From assembly GCF_900187015.1 (NCBI RefSeq), contig NZ_LT906479.1, forward strand, positions 4,960,001-5,024,000: a DNA stretch of 64,000 nt. The letters are read 5' to 3'. The position numbers and the translations under genes were made by a program. The notes under the pieces were generated by a model that made no database searches, was not told the origin of the DNA, and saw nothing but the letters and a program-made list of their open reading frames with translations. Shown here one piece after another: positions 35,644 through 44,737 of this stretch; positions within the stretch are counted from its first letter, which is position 1, and each line of letters starts with the position of its first letter. The stretch is from Serratia ficaria. GTDB lineage: Bacteria; Pseudomonadota; Gammaproteobacteria; Enterobacterales; Enterobacteriaceae.

Positions 35644-36876
35644 ATGATTAATACTTCAAATTTTGTCTATATTGCTACCACAGCAGATACCAAAGGACAA
35701 GAGCTGGAGTATGTTCGTCAGGCCATCGCCGCCCTCGGGTTACCCACGGTCACCGTTGATATTTCCACCCGCCGTCCCGGCGCAGACTCTGCAACCGACA
35801 TCAGTGCAATAGACATCGCCGGCCATCACCCTGACGGGGCCGCCGCGGTATTTTGCCGCCATCGCGGCCAGGCGATCGCCGCCATGGCGCTCGCCTTTGA
35901 GCGCTTTATGCTAACGCGCAACGATATCGCCGCCGTGCTTGGCCTGGGCGGCTCCGGCGGCACGGCTATCCTCACCCCGGCGATGCAGCAGCTGCCCGTC
36001 GGCCTGCCCAAACTGATGGTCTCGAGCATGGCGTCCGGCGATGTGTCGGCGTACGTCGGCACCAGCGATATCGCCATGCTGTATTCCGTGACCGATCTCG
36101 CCGGATTGAACCGCATATCCCGCCGGGTGCTGGGCAATGCGGCGCGCCAGATTGCCGGCGCGGTGCGCTTTGCCGGCGATGCCGATGCAGACAGCAAAGC
36201 CGCCGTGGCCCTGACCATGTTTGGCCTCACCACGCCCTGCGTTAAAACCATCGTCGCCGCCCTCGAGCCCGATTGGGATTGCCTGGTGTTCCACGCCACC
36301 GGCAGCGGCGGCAGAGCGATGGAGAAACTGATCGACAGCCGTTTATTGAATGCCGTGCTCGATCTGACCACCACCGAGGTGGCCGACTATCTGTTTGGCG
36401 GCGTGCTGCCCTGCAGCGGCGACCGCTTCGGTGCCATCGCCCGCACCGGCATTCCCTGTGTGTTGTCCTGCGGCGCGCTGGACATGATCAATTTCGGCTC
36501 GCCGGCCACCGTGCCGCAGCGTTATGCCGGGCGCCTGCGCCATCACCATAACCCGCAGGTCACCCTGGTGCGCACCACGCCGCAGGAAAACGCCCGGCTT
36601 GGGCGCTGGATCGGGGAAAAACTGAATGCCTGCGCGGGCGAAGTGCGCTTCGTGATCCCGGGGGGCGGCCTTTCCGCCCTGGATGCCCCTGGCCAACCGT
36701 TCTGGGACCCGCAGGCATTGGCCGCCTTTGTGCAGGCGCTGGAGCGCACGCTGCAGCCCACCCATCAACGGCGGCTGGTCAAAACGCCCTATCATATTAA
36801 CGATCCGCGCTTCTCGCAGGCGATTGTCGAGCAGTTTCGGCACATCGCCGGCGCGCCAGAGCGGGCGATTATTTAA
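35644..36876 (+). CDS. UPF0261/Tm-1-like ATP-binding domain protein
   Basis: 410 residues. It begins [20 protein letters not shown], the N-terminal signature of the UPF0261 family (the Tm-1 N-terminal domain of tomato). A glycine-rich segment [19 protein letters not shown] near residue 100 and [14 protein letters not shown] near residue 217 are the conserved nucleotide-site stretches. Bacterial relatives are usually next to a TIM-barrel phosphoenolpyruvate-hydrolase-like partner; none is here. AGGAAAAG precedes the ATG. It is divergent from the TetR gene and probably controlled by it. The reaction is unknown. Confidence 0.85.
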   Translation: MINTSNFVYIATTADTKGQELEYVRQAIAALGLPTVTVDISTRRPGADSATDISAIDIAGHHPDGAAAVFCRHRGQAIAAMALAFERFMLTRNDIAAVLGLGGSGGTAILTPAMQQLPVGLPKLMVSSMASGDVSAYVGTSDIAMLYSVTDLAGLNRISRRVLGNAARQIAGAVRFAGDADADSKAAVALTMFGLTTPCVKTIVAALEPDWDCLVFHATGSGGRAMEKLIDSRLLNAVLDLTTTEVADYLFGGVLPCSGDRFGAIARTGIPCVLSCGALDMINFGSPATVPQRYAGRLRHHHNPQVTLVRTTPQENARLGRWIGEKLNACAGEVRFVIPGGGLSALDAPGQPFWDPQALAAFVQALERTLQPTHQRRLVKTPYHINDPRFSQAIVEQFRHIAGAPERAII

Positions 36877-36897
36877 CGGCATCCGGTTAATAAAAAA

Positions 36898-36931
36898 CAA
36901 AAGGGCCAGATTATTCATCTGGCCCTTTTTT
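36898..36931. terminator. Bidirectional terminator between the UPF0261 gene and spy
   Basis: A perfect 12-bp stem AAAGGGCCAGAT/ATCTGGCCCTTT with a 5-nt loop and A/T runs on both sides serves the two convergent genes. Confidence 0.92.
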
Positions 36932-36945
36932 ACCACCGGAATATA

Positions 36946-37431
36946 TTATTGCTCAGTCGCCATTTGCGATTTCATTTTATTCATGTGGTCCATCATTTTT
37001 TGTTCGCGTTTCTGATAATTCTCATTGTATTGTTTTTTCTGCTCAGGGGTCAGCAGGTTATACATCTTATTTTCCGCCTTGGCGCGTTCCAGCATGCGTT
37101 CGGACTGCGCTTTGCTGATGGCGTCAATTTGCGTTTTCGCTTTCGCTTCATCGAAGCTGTCGGAAGCGACCAGGTTATGCAGCGCCTGGCGGTCCTCTTT
37201 CATGCCCGGGCCGCGCTTCTGATGCGACTCTTTCATGATGTCGCGCATTTGCTGGCGCTGTTGTTCGGTCAGGTTCAGACCGGCGAACGGGCCGCCTTTG
37301 CCTTCACCTTTATGATGCATCATCTTCATCGGCGCGGCGTCCGGCGCCGCCGTGGTGTCTGCGGCGAAGGCCATAGAAGCAGAACCCAAAGCCAGAGTAG
37401 AAGCGACAAATAAAGCGGTCAATTTACGCAT
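36946..37431 (-). CDS. spy: Spy-like periplasmic chaperone
   Basis: 161 residues from the second ATG (37431), which sits at the right distance from AAAGGA and gives MRKLTALFVASTLALG as in E. coli Spy. The signal peptide ends near residue 23 (AFAADTT). The mature protein is Met- and Lys-rich with two LTxxQ-type motifs (NLTEQQRQQM and LLTPEQKKQY), the mark of the Spy/CpxP family. Spy is an ATP-independent periplasmic chaperone induced by envelope stress through Cpx and Bae; a CpxR-like box lies upstream. Confidence 0.93.
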   Translation of the reverse strand: MRKLTALFVASTLALGSASMAFAADTTAAPDAAPMKMMHHKGEGKGGPFAGLNLTEQQRQQMRDIMKESHQKRGPGMKEDRQALHNLVASDSFDEAKAKTQIDAISKAQSERMLERAKAENKMYNLLTPEQKKQYNENYQKREQKMMDHMNKMKSQMATEQ

Positions 37432-37986
37432 AATCATTTCCTTTAAAAATTATTCTTCATCGGGAGCGCTGTACATTAACAGGCTCATCGTTCGTCGGAG
37501 ATAATAATAGGCTGATAAACTTAAAGTAATGCGATGCAGTGTAAACTTTTTAAAACCCGCGACGGCTTTATTCGCCAATTATGAGAAAATTATGGAGATG
37601 GCGCTTATTCAGTGGAAATTTTGATTTCCTGACGAAAGTAATATCCCCCCTATCAGGGTATTTTGGTTCACCGCCGTCGCCTCTATAATTTACGTTCGCG
37701 CATTGCAACCGCTCGTCAACGGCTTTTCGGCTCCCGCGTGAGGCCCGTCGGCGATAATTTGGCACGGCCATGGCTTCTGTTTCTACACTTTAAGACAGCC
37801 GGCGATCAAGCGGCGAGTACAACGCAGAACTAATTATTGCTTATATAATAGTTTCACCACCCATGCCCGCCTGTGAAAAACGTGTTATATGATGGAGATA
37901 CGCACACTGCGGCCACCAACGGGCCATAAGTCCGCCGCGACGCTCACCGCGCAGACCGGCCGCCCGCGCTCTTTTGAGGAATAATC
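37432..37986. other. spy-rpfR divergent intergenic region
   Basis: 555 bp containing the spy promoter region and, near 37974, the GAGGAATAATC ribosome site of rpfR. A short reverse frame at 37568-37771 has no family resemblance or ribosome site. No RNA gene is evident. Confidence 0.4.
37541..37555. promoter_or_regulatory. Possible CpxR box upstream of spy
   Basis: GTAAA-CTTTT-TAAAA matches the GTAAA-N5-GTAAA pattern at nine of ten specified positions, about 110 bp before the spy start. Confidence 0.4.
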
Positions 37987-39981
37987 ATGTTCGCAGACCA
38001 AGGCCCTATGCTTCTTAACGCGCATTTCGGCACCAACAGCCCCTACTGGCGGTTGGCGTTTGACAGCAACGCCCTGGAACTGTCCGCCGTCAAAGGAAAA
38101 GCCCACCTGGCGGTGGCGCTCAGCGCCATGCAAGCGGCAAAAATCCGCCGGCTGAGCGGCGTTACCGCCAGCCTCGACCTCAGCATTACGCTGGCCGGCG
38201 AACAGATACACCTGCATCTGGTGGGAAGACGCGTCAACAAGCTGGAATGGGCCGGCACCGCCTCCGCCTTCAGCGATACCCAGTCGGTAGCGCGTGACCT
38301 GGTGCACGGCCTGTCCTTCGCCGAACAGGTGGTCTCGGAAGCCAACTCTGTGATCGTGATTGTCGATCAGCACGGCCGCATTCAACGCTTCAATCGCCTG
38401 AGCGAGGAATATACCGGGCTGCATGAGCATGACGTGATCGGCAAAAACGTCTTTCAGCTGTTCATGAGCCCCGAAGAGGCCGCCGCCTCCAGGCGCAACA
38501 TCGCCGGTTTCTTTCGCAACGGCTCCTCCTACGAGGTGGAGCGCTGGATAAAAACGGTCAAAGGCGAGCGGCTGTTCCTGTTTCGCAACAAGTTCGTCCA
38601 CAGCGGCAGCGGCAAAAACGAGGTGTTCCTGATTTGCTCCGGCACCGACATCACCGAAGAGCGGCGCGCGCAGGAGCGGCTGCGGGTGCTGGCCAATACC
38701 GATATCATTACCGGCCTGCCCAACCGCAACGCCATCCAGGATAAAATCACCCGGGCCATCGCCAACCGCCAGGACGACAACGTCGGGCTGGTGTATCTCG
38801 ATCTCGACAATTTCAAGAAGGTGAACGACGCCTACGGCCACATGTTCGGCGACCGTCTGCTGGTCGAGGTCTCGCTGGCGATCCTCGGCTGCCTGAGCCC
38901 GGACCAGGTGCTGGCCCGGCTGGGCGGCGACGAATTCCTGGTGCTGGCGCAGCAGGCCAACCGCGAAATGCTGCAAACCCTGGCGCAGCGCATCATCGAT
39001 CGGCTGAAAACCCCCTTCCGCATCGGCCTGATCGAAGTCTATACCGGCTGCTCGATCGGCATCGCGCTGTGCCCGGAGCACGGCAACGATCTCGACAGCC
39101 TGATCCGCAGCGCCGATACCGCCATGTACGTGGCCAAAGAGCAGGGCAAGCGCACCTATACCGTGTTTTCGCCGGAAATGAACAGGCGCGTCGCCGAATA
39201 CATGTGGCTGGACACCAACCTGCGCAAAGGGCTGGAGCAGAACCAACTGGTGGTTTATTACCAGCCGAAGATCGACGCGCGCAGCGGCGAAGTGCACAGC
39301 GTGGAGGCCCTGGTGCGCTGGGATTCGCCGGAGCGCGGGCTGATCCCGCCGCTGCAGTTCATCTCGTACGCCGAGGAGTCCGGGCTGATCGGCCCGCTGG
39401 GGCAATGGGTGCTGCAGACCGCCGCCGGGCAAGCGGCGCAGTGGCAGCGGCAGGGGCTGAACCTGCGGGTGGCGGTCAATCTGTCCGCCCGGCAGTTGGC
39501 CGACGACGGCATCGTCGACGCGCTGATCGGCATGTTGCATCACCATCGGATGACGCCCTGCCTGCTGGACTTCGAGCTGACCGAAAGCAGCCTGATTGAA
39601 GACGAAGCGCGCGCGCGGGCGTTGATCACCCGGCTGCGTGAGTTGGGCGCTCAGGTGCATCTTGACGATTTTGGCACCGGCTATTCATCGCTGGCCCAGC
39701 TGGCGCGCATTCCCCTGGACGCCATCAAGCTGGATAAAAGCTTTGTGCGCGGGGTAGACGCCAACCCGGTGTCGCAATCGCTGGTTCGCGCCATCGTTGC
39801 GGCGGCGGAGGCGCTGGCATTCAGAGTGATCGCCGAAGGCGTGGAGACCGAAAGCGAAAACCGCTTCCTCGACGAGGTCGGCGTGGATGAAAAACAGGGC
39901 TTCCTGTTTGCGCGGCCAATGCTCCCGGCGCAGCTGGAACATTGGCTGCGGTCATATCGCCCGCACACCCCCTCAGCGTGA
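37987..39981 (+). CDS. rpfR: RpfR: FI-PAS-GGDEF-EAL cyclic-di-GMP enzyme and DSF-family receptor
   Basis: 664 residues. An N-terminal domain (about 10-95, NSPYWRLAFDSNALELS) corresponds to the RpfF-interaction domain of RpfR. PAS follows at about 115-225, GGDEF at 235-400 with an intact GGDEF motif at 313-317, and EAL at 410-655 with EAL at 440-442, DDFGTGYSSL and the EGVETE motif, so both activities look intact. The E. coli orthologue is PdeR (Gmr). The call RpfR is preferred because a convergent rpfF lies 16 bp downstream. In Burkholderia and Cronobacter the PAS domain binds the cis-2 unsaturated fatty acid signal and stimulates phosphodiesterase activity. Confidence 0.88.
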   Translation: MFADQGPMLLNAHFGTNSPYWRLAFDSNALELSAVKGKAHLAVALSAMQAAKIRRLSGVTASLDLSITLAGEQIHLHLVGRRVNKLEWAGTASAFSDTQSVARDLVHGLSFAEQVVSEANSVIVIVDQHGRIQRFNRLSEEYTGLHEHDVIGKNVFQLFMSPEEAAASRRNIAGFFRNGSSYEVERWIKTVKGERLFLFRNKFVHSGSGKNEVFLICSGTDITEERRAQERLRVLANTDIITGLPNRNAIQDKITRAIANRQDDNVGLVYLDLDNFKKVNDAYGHMFGDRLLVEVSLAILGCLSPDQVLARLGGDEFLVLAQQANREMLQTLAQRIIDRLKTPFRIGLIEVYTGCSIGIALCPEHGNDLDSLIRSADTAMYVAKEQGKRTYTVFSPEMNRRVAEYMWLDTNLRKGLEQNQLVVYYQPKIDARSGEVHSVEALVRWDSPERGLIPPLQFISYAEESGLIGPLGQWVLQTAAGQAAQWQRQGLNLRVAVNLSARQLADDGIVDALIGMLHHHRMTPCLLDFELTESSLIEDEARARALITRLRELGAQVHLDDFGTGYSSLAQLARIPLDAIKLDKSFVRGVDANPVSQSLVRAIVAAAEALAFRVIAEGVETESENRFLDEVGVDEKQGFLFARPMLPAQLEHWLRSYRPHTPSA

Positions 39982-39997
39982 TGCGGGCGAGTCAAGG

Positions 39998-40864
39998 TTA
40001 GCCGGCACGCCGCAGGTTGAGCGTATGGCGGTCCTGCAGCATCACCAGCCGTTCAATGTAGGCGCGGTCCTTTTCCTCGATGGTGAAGGCGGAATGCACC
40101 CAGTCCTCGGTGATATCCATCAGCTCGGAGCGCGTCAGCTGCAACACCCGCTGGCGCGCGCGCAACATGGCGCGCATGCCGTTCAGCCTGGGCCGAATGG
40201 TGTCGATAAAGGTGCGGGTGGCCACATAGGCGTCGCCGGGCTGGAACAGCTGATCCACCAATCCGCGGCTTTCAAACCATTCGGCGGTGTGCGACTCGCC
40301 GCCCCAGATCAACTCCTCCGCCAGCCGCATGCCGGCCTTGCGCGCCACCAGCGAATACCCGCCCATGCCGGGGAACAGGTTGAAGGCGATCTCCGGGAAG
40401 CCCATGCGCGCGTTGTTCTGCGCCAGCACAAAATGGTGCGCCAGCGCCGCTTCGAATCCGCCGCCCAGCGCGCTGCCTTCGACCATCGCGATGCTCACCG
40501 CGCCGGTGTCGAAACCGCGCGCCGCCGCATGCACGCAATCGATGCAGGCGCGAGCATAGGCCATCATCGCCTCACGCTTGCGGTTTTTGATCGCCTCGGC
40601 GAAGAACTGCAGGTCGCCGCCGACGTTGAACATGTTCGGCACCAGTGAACCGGTAACCCAAAAGTCGAACTGCAGCGATGACTCTTTCGCCGCCTGCGCC
40701 AGCGTCATGATGTCTTCAATCAGCGCCTGATTGAAGCACGGACGCGGCTCGGCGCGCAGCAGCATCCACATGATGTGCCGCTCCTCCTCGTAATAGGCGG
40801 AGATCTGCGTCAGGTTGCCCGCTTCGGTAAACGGACGACAGGTGGGGTGATTAAGTAATTTCAT
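39998..40864 (-). CDS. rpfF: RpfF-like DSF-family signal synthase (crotonase fold)
   Basis: 288 residues from MKLLNHPTCRPF. The ATG at 40864 has GAAGGT upstream; the longer frame adds a non-homologous leader. RpfF makes cis-2 unsaturated fatty acid signals from acyl-ACP using dehydratase and thioesterase activities. The two catalytic glutamates are present in the expected spacing: Glu138 (SALGGGFEAALAHH) and Glu158 (MGFPEIAFNLFPGMGGYS), corresponding to Glu141 and Glu161 of Xanthomonas RpfF. The length equals RpfF. It is convergent with rpfR. It could be mislabelled simply as enoyl-CoA hydratase. Confidence 0.88.
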   Translation of the reverse strand: MKLLNHPTCRPFTEAGNLTQISAYYEEERHIMWMLLRAEPRPCFNQALIEDIMTLAQAAKESSLQFDFWVTGSLVPNMFNVGGDLQFFAEAIKNRKREAMMAYARACIDCVHAAARGFDTGAVSIAMVEGSALGGGFEAALAHHFVLAQNNARMGFPEIAFNLFPGMGGYSLVARKAGMRLAEELIWGGESHTAEWFESRGLVDQLFQPGDAYVATRTFIDTIRPRLNGMRAMLRARQRVLQLTRSELMDITEDWVHSAFTIEEKDRAYIERLVMLQDRHTLNLRRAG

Positions 40865-41203
40865 ATGACCTTCCATTTCTCTGTTGATAACCGGTGAAAC
40901 CGTTCCAGCCCCTACGGCTGCGGCGGCGCGACGGACGATAAACCGCCGCGCCACATCATGAGTAAACGCTTTCTCTTCGATGAAACAGATAAAAATTGGC
41001 GGGTAACGAGTGAAAAAAACCGCGCCGGGACTGGGCTCGCATAAGAATTTTACCTATCGGCCACCCCCGGCGTTTCATGCCGCAGGCTAACGCGCTAAGC
41101 TCGGAAATGCCCCCTTTGCCGCGCCGGGCGGCCAAATCGCCGGGCGTTTTGGCTATAATCAAATTCGAGACATGCTATTTATCGTTAAGGAAATCGTGAA
41201 GTA
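40865..41203. other. rpfF-yhjD divergent intergenic region
   Basis: 339 bp. A perfect TATAAT at 41154-41159 faces yhjD, with AAGGA at 41188-41192; no convincing -35. No gene or hairpin terminator seen. Confidence 0.4.
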
Positions 41204-42223
41204 ATGCCTACAGGACCAGATAAAGAACGCCGTCAGCCGCCGCAGGAACAGCAGCCCAAGCCGCTTATCGCCATCAAAACCGGCCATGAAAAGATCGACC
41301 GCCGCATCTCCGGTTTTTCACGCCTGGTGGAGCGCATCAAAGCCTGGCCGAGCATCGCGCATTTGCTGCGCGCCGCCGAACGTTTCAACGATCGCCTGGG
41401 CAGCCAGTTCGGCGCAGCCATCACCTACTTCTCCTTCCTGTCGCTGATCCCCATTCTGATGGTGTCGTTCGCCGCCGTGGGCTTCGTGCTGGCGTCCAAT
41501 CCCGATCTGTTGGCCAGCCTGATCAACAAGATGGTCGGCAGCATCAGCGATCCGACGCTCGCCGGCACGCTGAAGAACACCGTCAATACCGCCATTCAGC
41601 AGCGCACCACCGTTGGGCTGACCGGTCTGGCGCTGGCGCTGTATTCGGGCATCAGCTGGATGGGCAACCTGCGCGAAGCGATCCGCGCCCAGTCGCGCGA
41701 TGTCTGGGAGCGCAACCCGCAGGACCAGGAGAAAATCTACTTCAAGTACACCCGCGACTTTATCTCGCTGACCGGCCTGGTGGTGGCGCTGATCGTCACG
41801 CTGTCGCTGACCTCTATCGCCGGTTCGGCGCAGGCGGCGATCGTCAAGGCGCTGGGGCTGGACGGCATCGAGTGGCTGCGGCCGGCGATGACGCTGATTG
41901 CGCTGTCGATCTCCATTTTCGCCAATTACCTGTTGTTCTTGTGGATCTTCTGGATGCTGCCGCGCCATAAGCCGAAGAAAAAAGCGCTGCTGCGCGGCAC
42001 GCTGTTGGCCGCCATCGGCTTCGAAGTGATCAAGTTCGTGATGACCATGACCTTGCCGCAGGTGGCGAAATCGCCCTCGGGCGCCGCCTTCGGTTCGGTG
42101 ATTGGGCTGATGGCCTTCTTCTACTTCTTCGCCCGCCTGACGCTATTTTGCGCCGCCTGGATCGCCACCGCGCAGTACAAAGAGGATAAAACCCTGCCGG
42201 AGCAGCCGCCGCCGGCGCCCTGA
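41204..42223 (+). CDS. yhjD: YhjD-type inner membrane protein (YihY/BrkB family)
   Basis: 339 residues (E. coli YhjD 337). A charged N-terminal tail precedes about six membrane segments. Conserved stretches include FGAAITYFSFLSLIPILMVS near residue 67, YSGISWMGNLREAIRAQSRD and FGSVIGLMAFFYFFARLTLF near the C-terminus. Members were once annotated as ribonuclease BN; E. coli YhjD mutations suppress lipid A transport defects, and lipid or precursor transport is proposed but not proven. A strong terminator follows. Confidence 0.93.
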   Translation: MPTGPDKERRQPPQEQQPKPLIAIKTGHEKIDRRISGFSRLVERIKAWPSIAHLLRAAERFNDRLGSQFGAAITYFSFLSLIPILMVSFAAVGFVLASNPDLLASLINKMVGSISDPTLAGTLKNTVNTAIQQRTTVGLTGLALALYSGISWMGNLREAIRAQSRDVWERNPQDQEKIYFKYTRDFISLTGLVVALIVTLSLTSIAGSAQAAIVKALGLDGIEWLRPAMTLIALSISIFANYLLFLWIFWMLPRHKPKKKALLRGTLLAAIGFEVIKFVMTMTLPQVAKSPSGAAFGSVIGLMAFFYFFARLTLFCAAWIATAQYKEDKTLPEQPPPAP

Positions 42224-42235
42224 AGCAACGCAATC

Positions 42236-42266
42236 ATGCCGGCCACATCGCCGTGGCCGGCATTTT
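42236..42266 (+). terminator. Terminator of yhjD
   Basis: A perfect 11-bp stem ATGCCGGCCAC/GTGGCCGGCAT with a 6-nt loop and TTTATTTT. Confidence 0.9.
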
Positions 42267-42489
42267 ATTTTGGCATTAAGGCCAAAAACCAGCATATAAC
42301 GCCAAAACAAGCGCCACCCGGTCGGCAAAAACAGCATAACAAACTAGCCAATAACTTTTCTTTCCCGTTTTTACAGCCGTTACATCTGCTTATCGACAAT
42401 TTCCCAATGTTTCCGTCTGCAAGATTGAGCTCCGATAAAACATTAATCTTTTTAACCGCTTAATCACCGCATTGTACAAAGTTGCAGCA

Positions 42490-42518
42490 TTGAAAAGGCA
42501 TTTTGCTATGTCTAAGAT
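42490..42518 (+). promoter_or_regulatory. Sigma-70-like promoter of yhjE
   Basis: TTGAAA, a 17-bp spacer and TAAGAT, 33 bp before the yhjE start. The rest of the 42267-42551 gap is AT-rich with nothing else recognised. Confidence 0.55.
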
Positions 42519-42551
42519 GGATTTTTACAAATTCCAAATATAAGAAACATT

Positions 42552-43874
42552 ATGCAAGCCTCCATCGCAACAACTCTGGACGCCGACGAAGCGTCAACAC
42601 CGGTAAACTCACGCGGAAAAGTGATTGTCGCCTCGCTGGTCGGCACCGCCATCGAGTTTTTCGACTTCTATATCTACGCCACCGCGGCGGTGATCGTCTT
42701 CCCGCATATCTTCTTCCCGCAGGGCGATCCGACCACCGCCACGCTGCAGTCGCTGGCCACCTTCGCGGTCGCCTTCGTCGCGCGGCCAATCGGCTCTGCG
42801 CTGTTCGGCCACTTCGGCGACCGCGTCGGGCGCAAGGTGACGCTGGTCGCCTCGCTGCTGACCATGGGGATCTCCACCGTACTGATCGGCCTGCTGCCGA
42901 GCTACGAAACCATCGGCATCTTCGCGCCGATCCTGCTGGCGCTGGCGCGCTTTGGTCAGGGGCTGGGGTTGGGCGGCGAATGGGGCGGCGCGGCCTTGCT
43001 GGCGACCGAAAACGCGCCGGCCAAAAAGCGGGCGCTGTACGGCTCGTTCCCGCAGCTCGGCGCGCCGATCGGCTTCTTCTTCGCCAACGGCACTTTCCTG
43101 CTGCTGTCATGGCTGCTGACCGACCAGCAATTTATGGAATGGGGCTGGCGCGTGCCCTTCATTCTCTCCGCCACCTTGGTGTTGATCGGCCTGTACGTGC
43201 GGGTATCGCTGCACGAGACCCCGGTGTTCGCCAAGGTCGCCAAGGCCGGCAAGCAGGTGAAAATCCCGCTCGGCACCCTGCTGAGCAAGCACCTGAAGGC
43301 CACCATCCTCGGCACCTTCATCATGCTGGCGACCTACACGCTGTTCTACCTGATGACGGTGTATTCGATGACCTACGGCACCACGCCGCAGCCGCTGGGC
43401 CTGGGCTACTCGCGCAACAGCTTCCTGTGGATGCTGATGGTGGCGGTGATCGGTTTCGGCGTGATGGTGCCGATCGCCGGCCTGCTGGCGGACGCCTTTG
43501 GCCGCCGCAAGACCATGATTGTCATTACCCTGCTGATGATTGGCTTCGCCTTCCTGTTCCCGAGCATGCTGGGCTCCGGCAATCAGGCGCTGGTGATGGG
43601 CTTTCTGCTGTGCGGCCTGAGCATCATGGGCCTGACCTTCGGCCCGATGGGCGCGCTGCTGCCGGAGCTGTTCCCGACCGAGGTGCGCTATACCGGCGCT
43701 TCGTTCTCCTACAACGTGGCGTCGATCCTCGGCGCGTCGGTGGCGCCTTATATCGCCACCTGGCTGGCGACCCGCTACGGGCTGTTCTACGTCGGCATGT
43801 ACCTGGCGGCGATGGCCACCCTGACGCTGATCGCCCTGCTGCTGATGAAAGAAACCCGCCACCAGTCGCTGTAA
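42552..43874 (+). CDS. yhjE: YhjE-type MFS transporter (metabolite:H+ symporter family)
   Basis: 440 residues, the length of E. coli YhjE, with twelve predicted membrane segments. The MHS family signatures are GTAIEFFDFYIYATAA in segment 1, FGHFGDRVGRK in the loop between segments 2 and 3, and ENAPAKKRALYGS after segment 4. These proteins move carboxylates such as citrate, 2-oxoglutarate or proline/betaine; the YhjE substrate is not established. It is a single gene between yhjD and cdh. Confidence 0.93.
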   Translation: MQASIATTLDADEASTPVNSRGKVIVASLVGTAIEFFDFYIYATAAVIVFPHIFFPQGDPTTATLQSLATFAVAFVARPIGSALFGHFGDRVGRKVTLVASLLTMGISTVLIGLLPSYETIGIFAPILLALARFGQGLGLGGEWGGAALLATENAPAKKRALYGSFPQLGAPIGFFFANGTFLLLSWLLTDQQFMEWGWRVPFILSATLVLIGLYVRVSLHETPVFAKVAKAGKQVKIPLGTLLSKHLKATILGTFIMLATYTLFYLMTVYSMTYGTTPQPLGLGYSRNSFLWMLMVAVIGFGVMVPIAGLLADAFGRRKTMIVITLLMIGFAFLFPSMLGSGNQALVMGFLLCGLSIMGLTFGPMGALLPELFPTEVRYTGASFSYNVASILGASVAPYIATWLATRYGLFYVGMYLAAMATLTLIALLLMKETRHQSL

Positions 43875-43975
43875 CCCCACCGTCGGCCCCCTGCTGCGGG
43901 GGCCGCACGCGTTGTTTGTCTCCTGTCATAAAAGCCGACTATGCTGAGAGCTTCTCTCCGTATCGGGATTTGCTG

Positions 43976-44737
43976 ATGTCTGTACGTCGTGGATGGCTAT
44001 TGTGCGTTGCGCTGCTGGCGGTGGTGGCCGCCGCGCTCTATTTTTGGCTGAAGCCCTCGCACCCGGATGCGCTGTGGCGCATCGTCAGCCGGCAGTGCGT
44101 GCCCAATCAGCAGGCGCATGGCAATCCGGCGCCCTGCGCGCAGGTGGCGCTGCCGGACGGTTTCGTGGTGTTTAAGGATCGCAACGGGCCGCTGCAGTAT
44201 TTGCTGATGCCGAGCGCTAAAATCACTGGCATCGAAAGCCCGGCGGTGCTGGACGCCGCCACGCCGAATTTCTTTGCCCAGGCCTGGCGAGCGCGCCACT
44301 TTATGGCCGAACGCTATGGCAGACCGATCGACGATGCCGATATCTCGCTGGCGATCAACTCGGAATACGGTCGCACGCAAAACCAGCTGCACATTCATAT
44401 TTCCTGCCTGCTGCCGGCGGTAAAAAGCCGCCTGGCGCAGATTGGGCCCGCGTTTACCGAACAGTGGCAGCCGATGCCCGGCGGCCTGCTGGGGCACGAC
44501 TACCTGGCGCGCCGGGTGACGCCGGCCGAGCTGCAGCGCCAGGGTGCCTTTCGCCTGCTGGCGCAGGGCGTTAAACGCACCGAGGGGCGCATGGGCAGCT
44601 TCGGGCTGGCGATGACCGCGCTGCCGGACGGCGATTTTCTGCTGCTGGCGACCGAACGCAGCCTGTTGCCGTTCACCCTGGCCTCGGCGGAGGAGATCCA
44701 GGACCATCGCTGCCCGACGCTTGATCCGCGGCCATAG
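43976..44737 (+). CDS. cdh: CDP-diacylglycerol pyrophosphatase
   Basis: 253 residues (E. coli Cdh 251). It hydrolyses CDP-diacylglycerol to phosphatidate and CMP at the inner membrane. An N-terminal membrane anchor (about 6-25) is followed by the Cdh signature SRQCVPNQQAHGNPAPC and the HIT-related motif QLHIHISCL. The ATG at 43976 is chosen because it gives the membrane anchor; the frame runs open far upstream inside yhjE by chance. The stop codon abuts the stop of the convergent AsmA-like gene with no base between. Confidence 0.93.
   Translation: MSVRRGWLLCVALLAVVAAALYFWLKPSHPDALWRIVSRQCVPNQQAHGNPAPCAQVALPDGFVVFKDRNGPLQYLLMPSAKITGIESPAVLDAATPNFFAQAWRARHFMAERYGRPIDDADISLAINSEYGRTQNQLHIHISCLLPAVKSRLAQIGPAFTEQWQPMPGGLLGHDYLARRVTPAELQRQGAFRLLAQGVKRTEGRMGSFGLAMTALPDGDFLLLATERSLLPFTLASAEEIQDHRCPTLDPRP

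Noticed and set aside
42503..44737. A 744-codon forward frame across yhjE into cdh
   Set aside because: The first two thirds are out of frame with yhjE and repetitive in composition; only the cdh part from 43976 is real.
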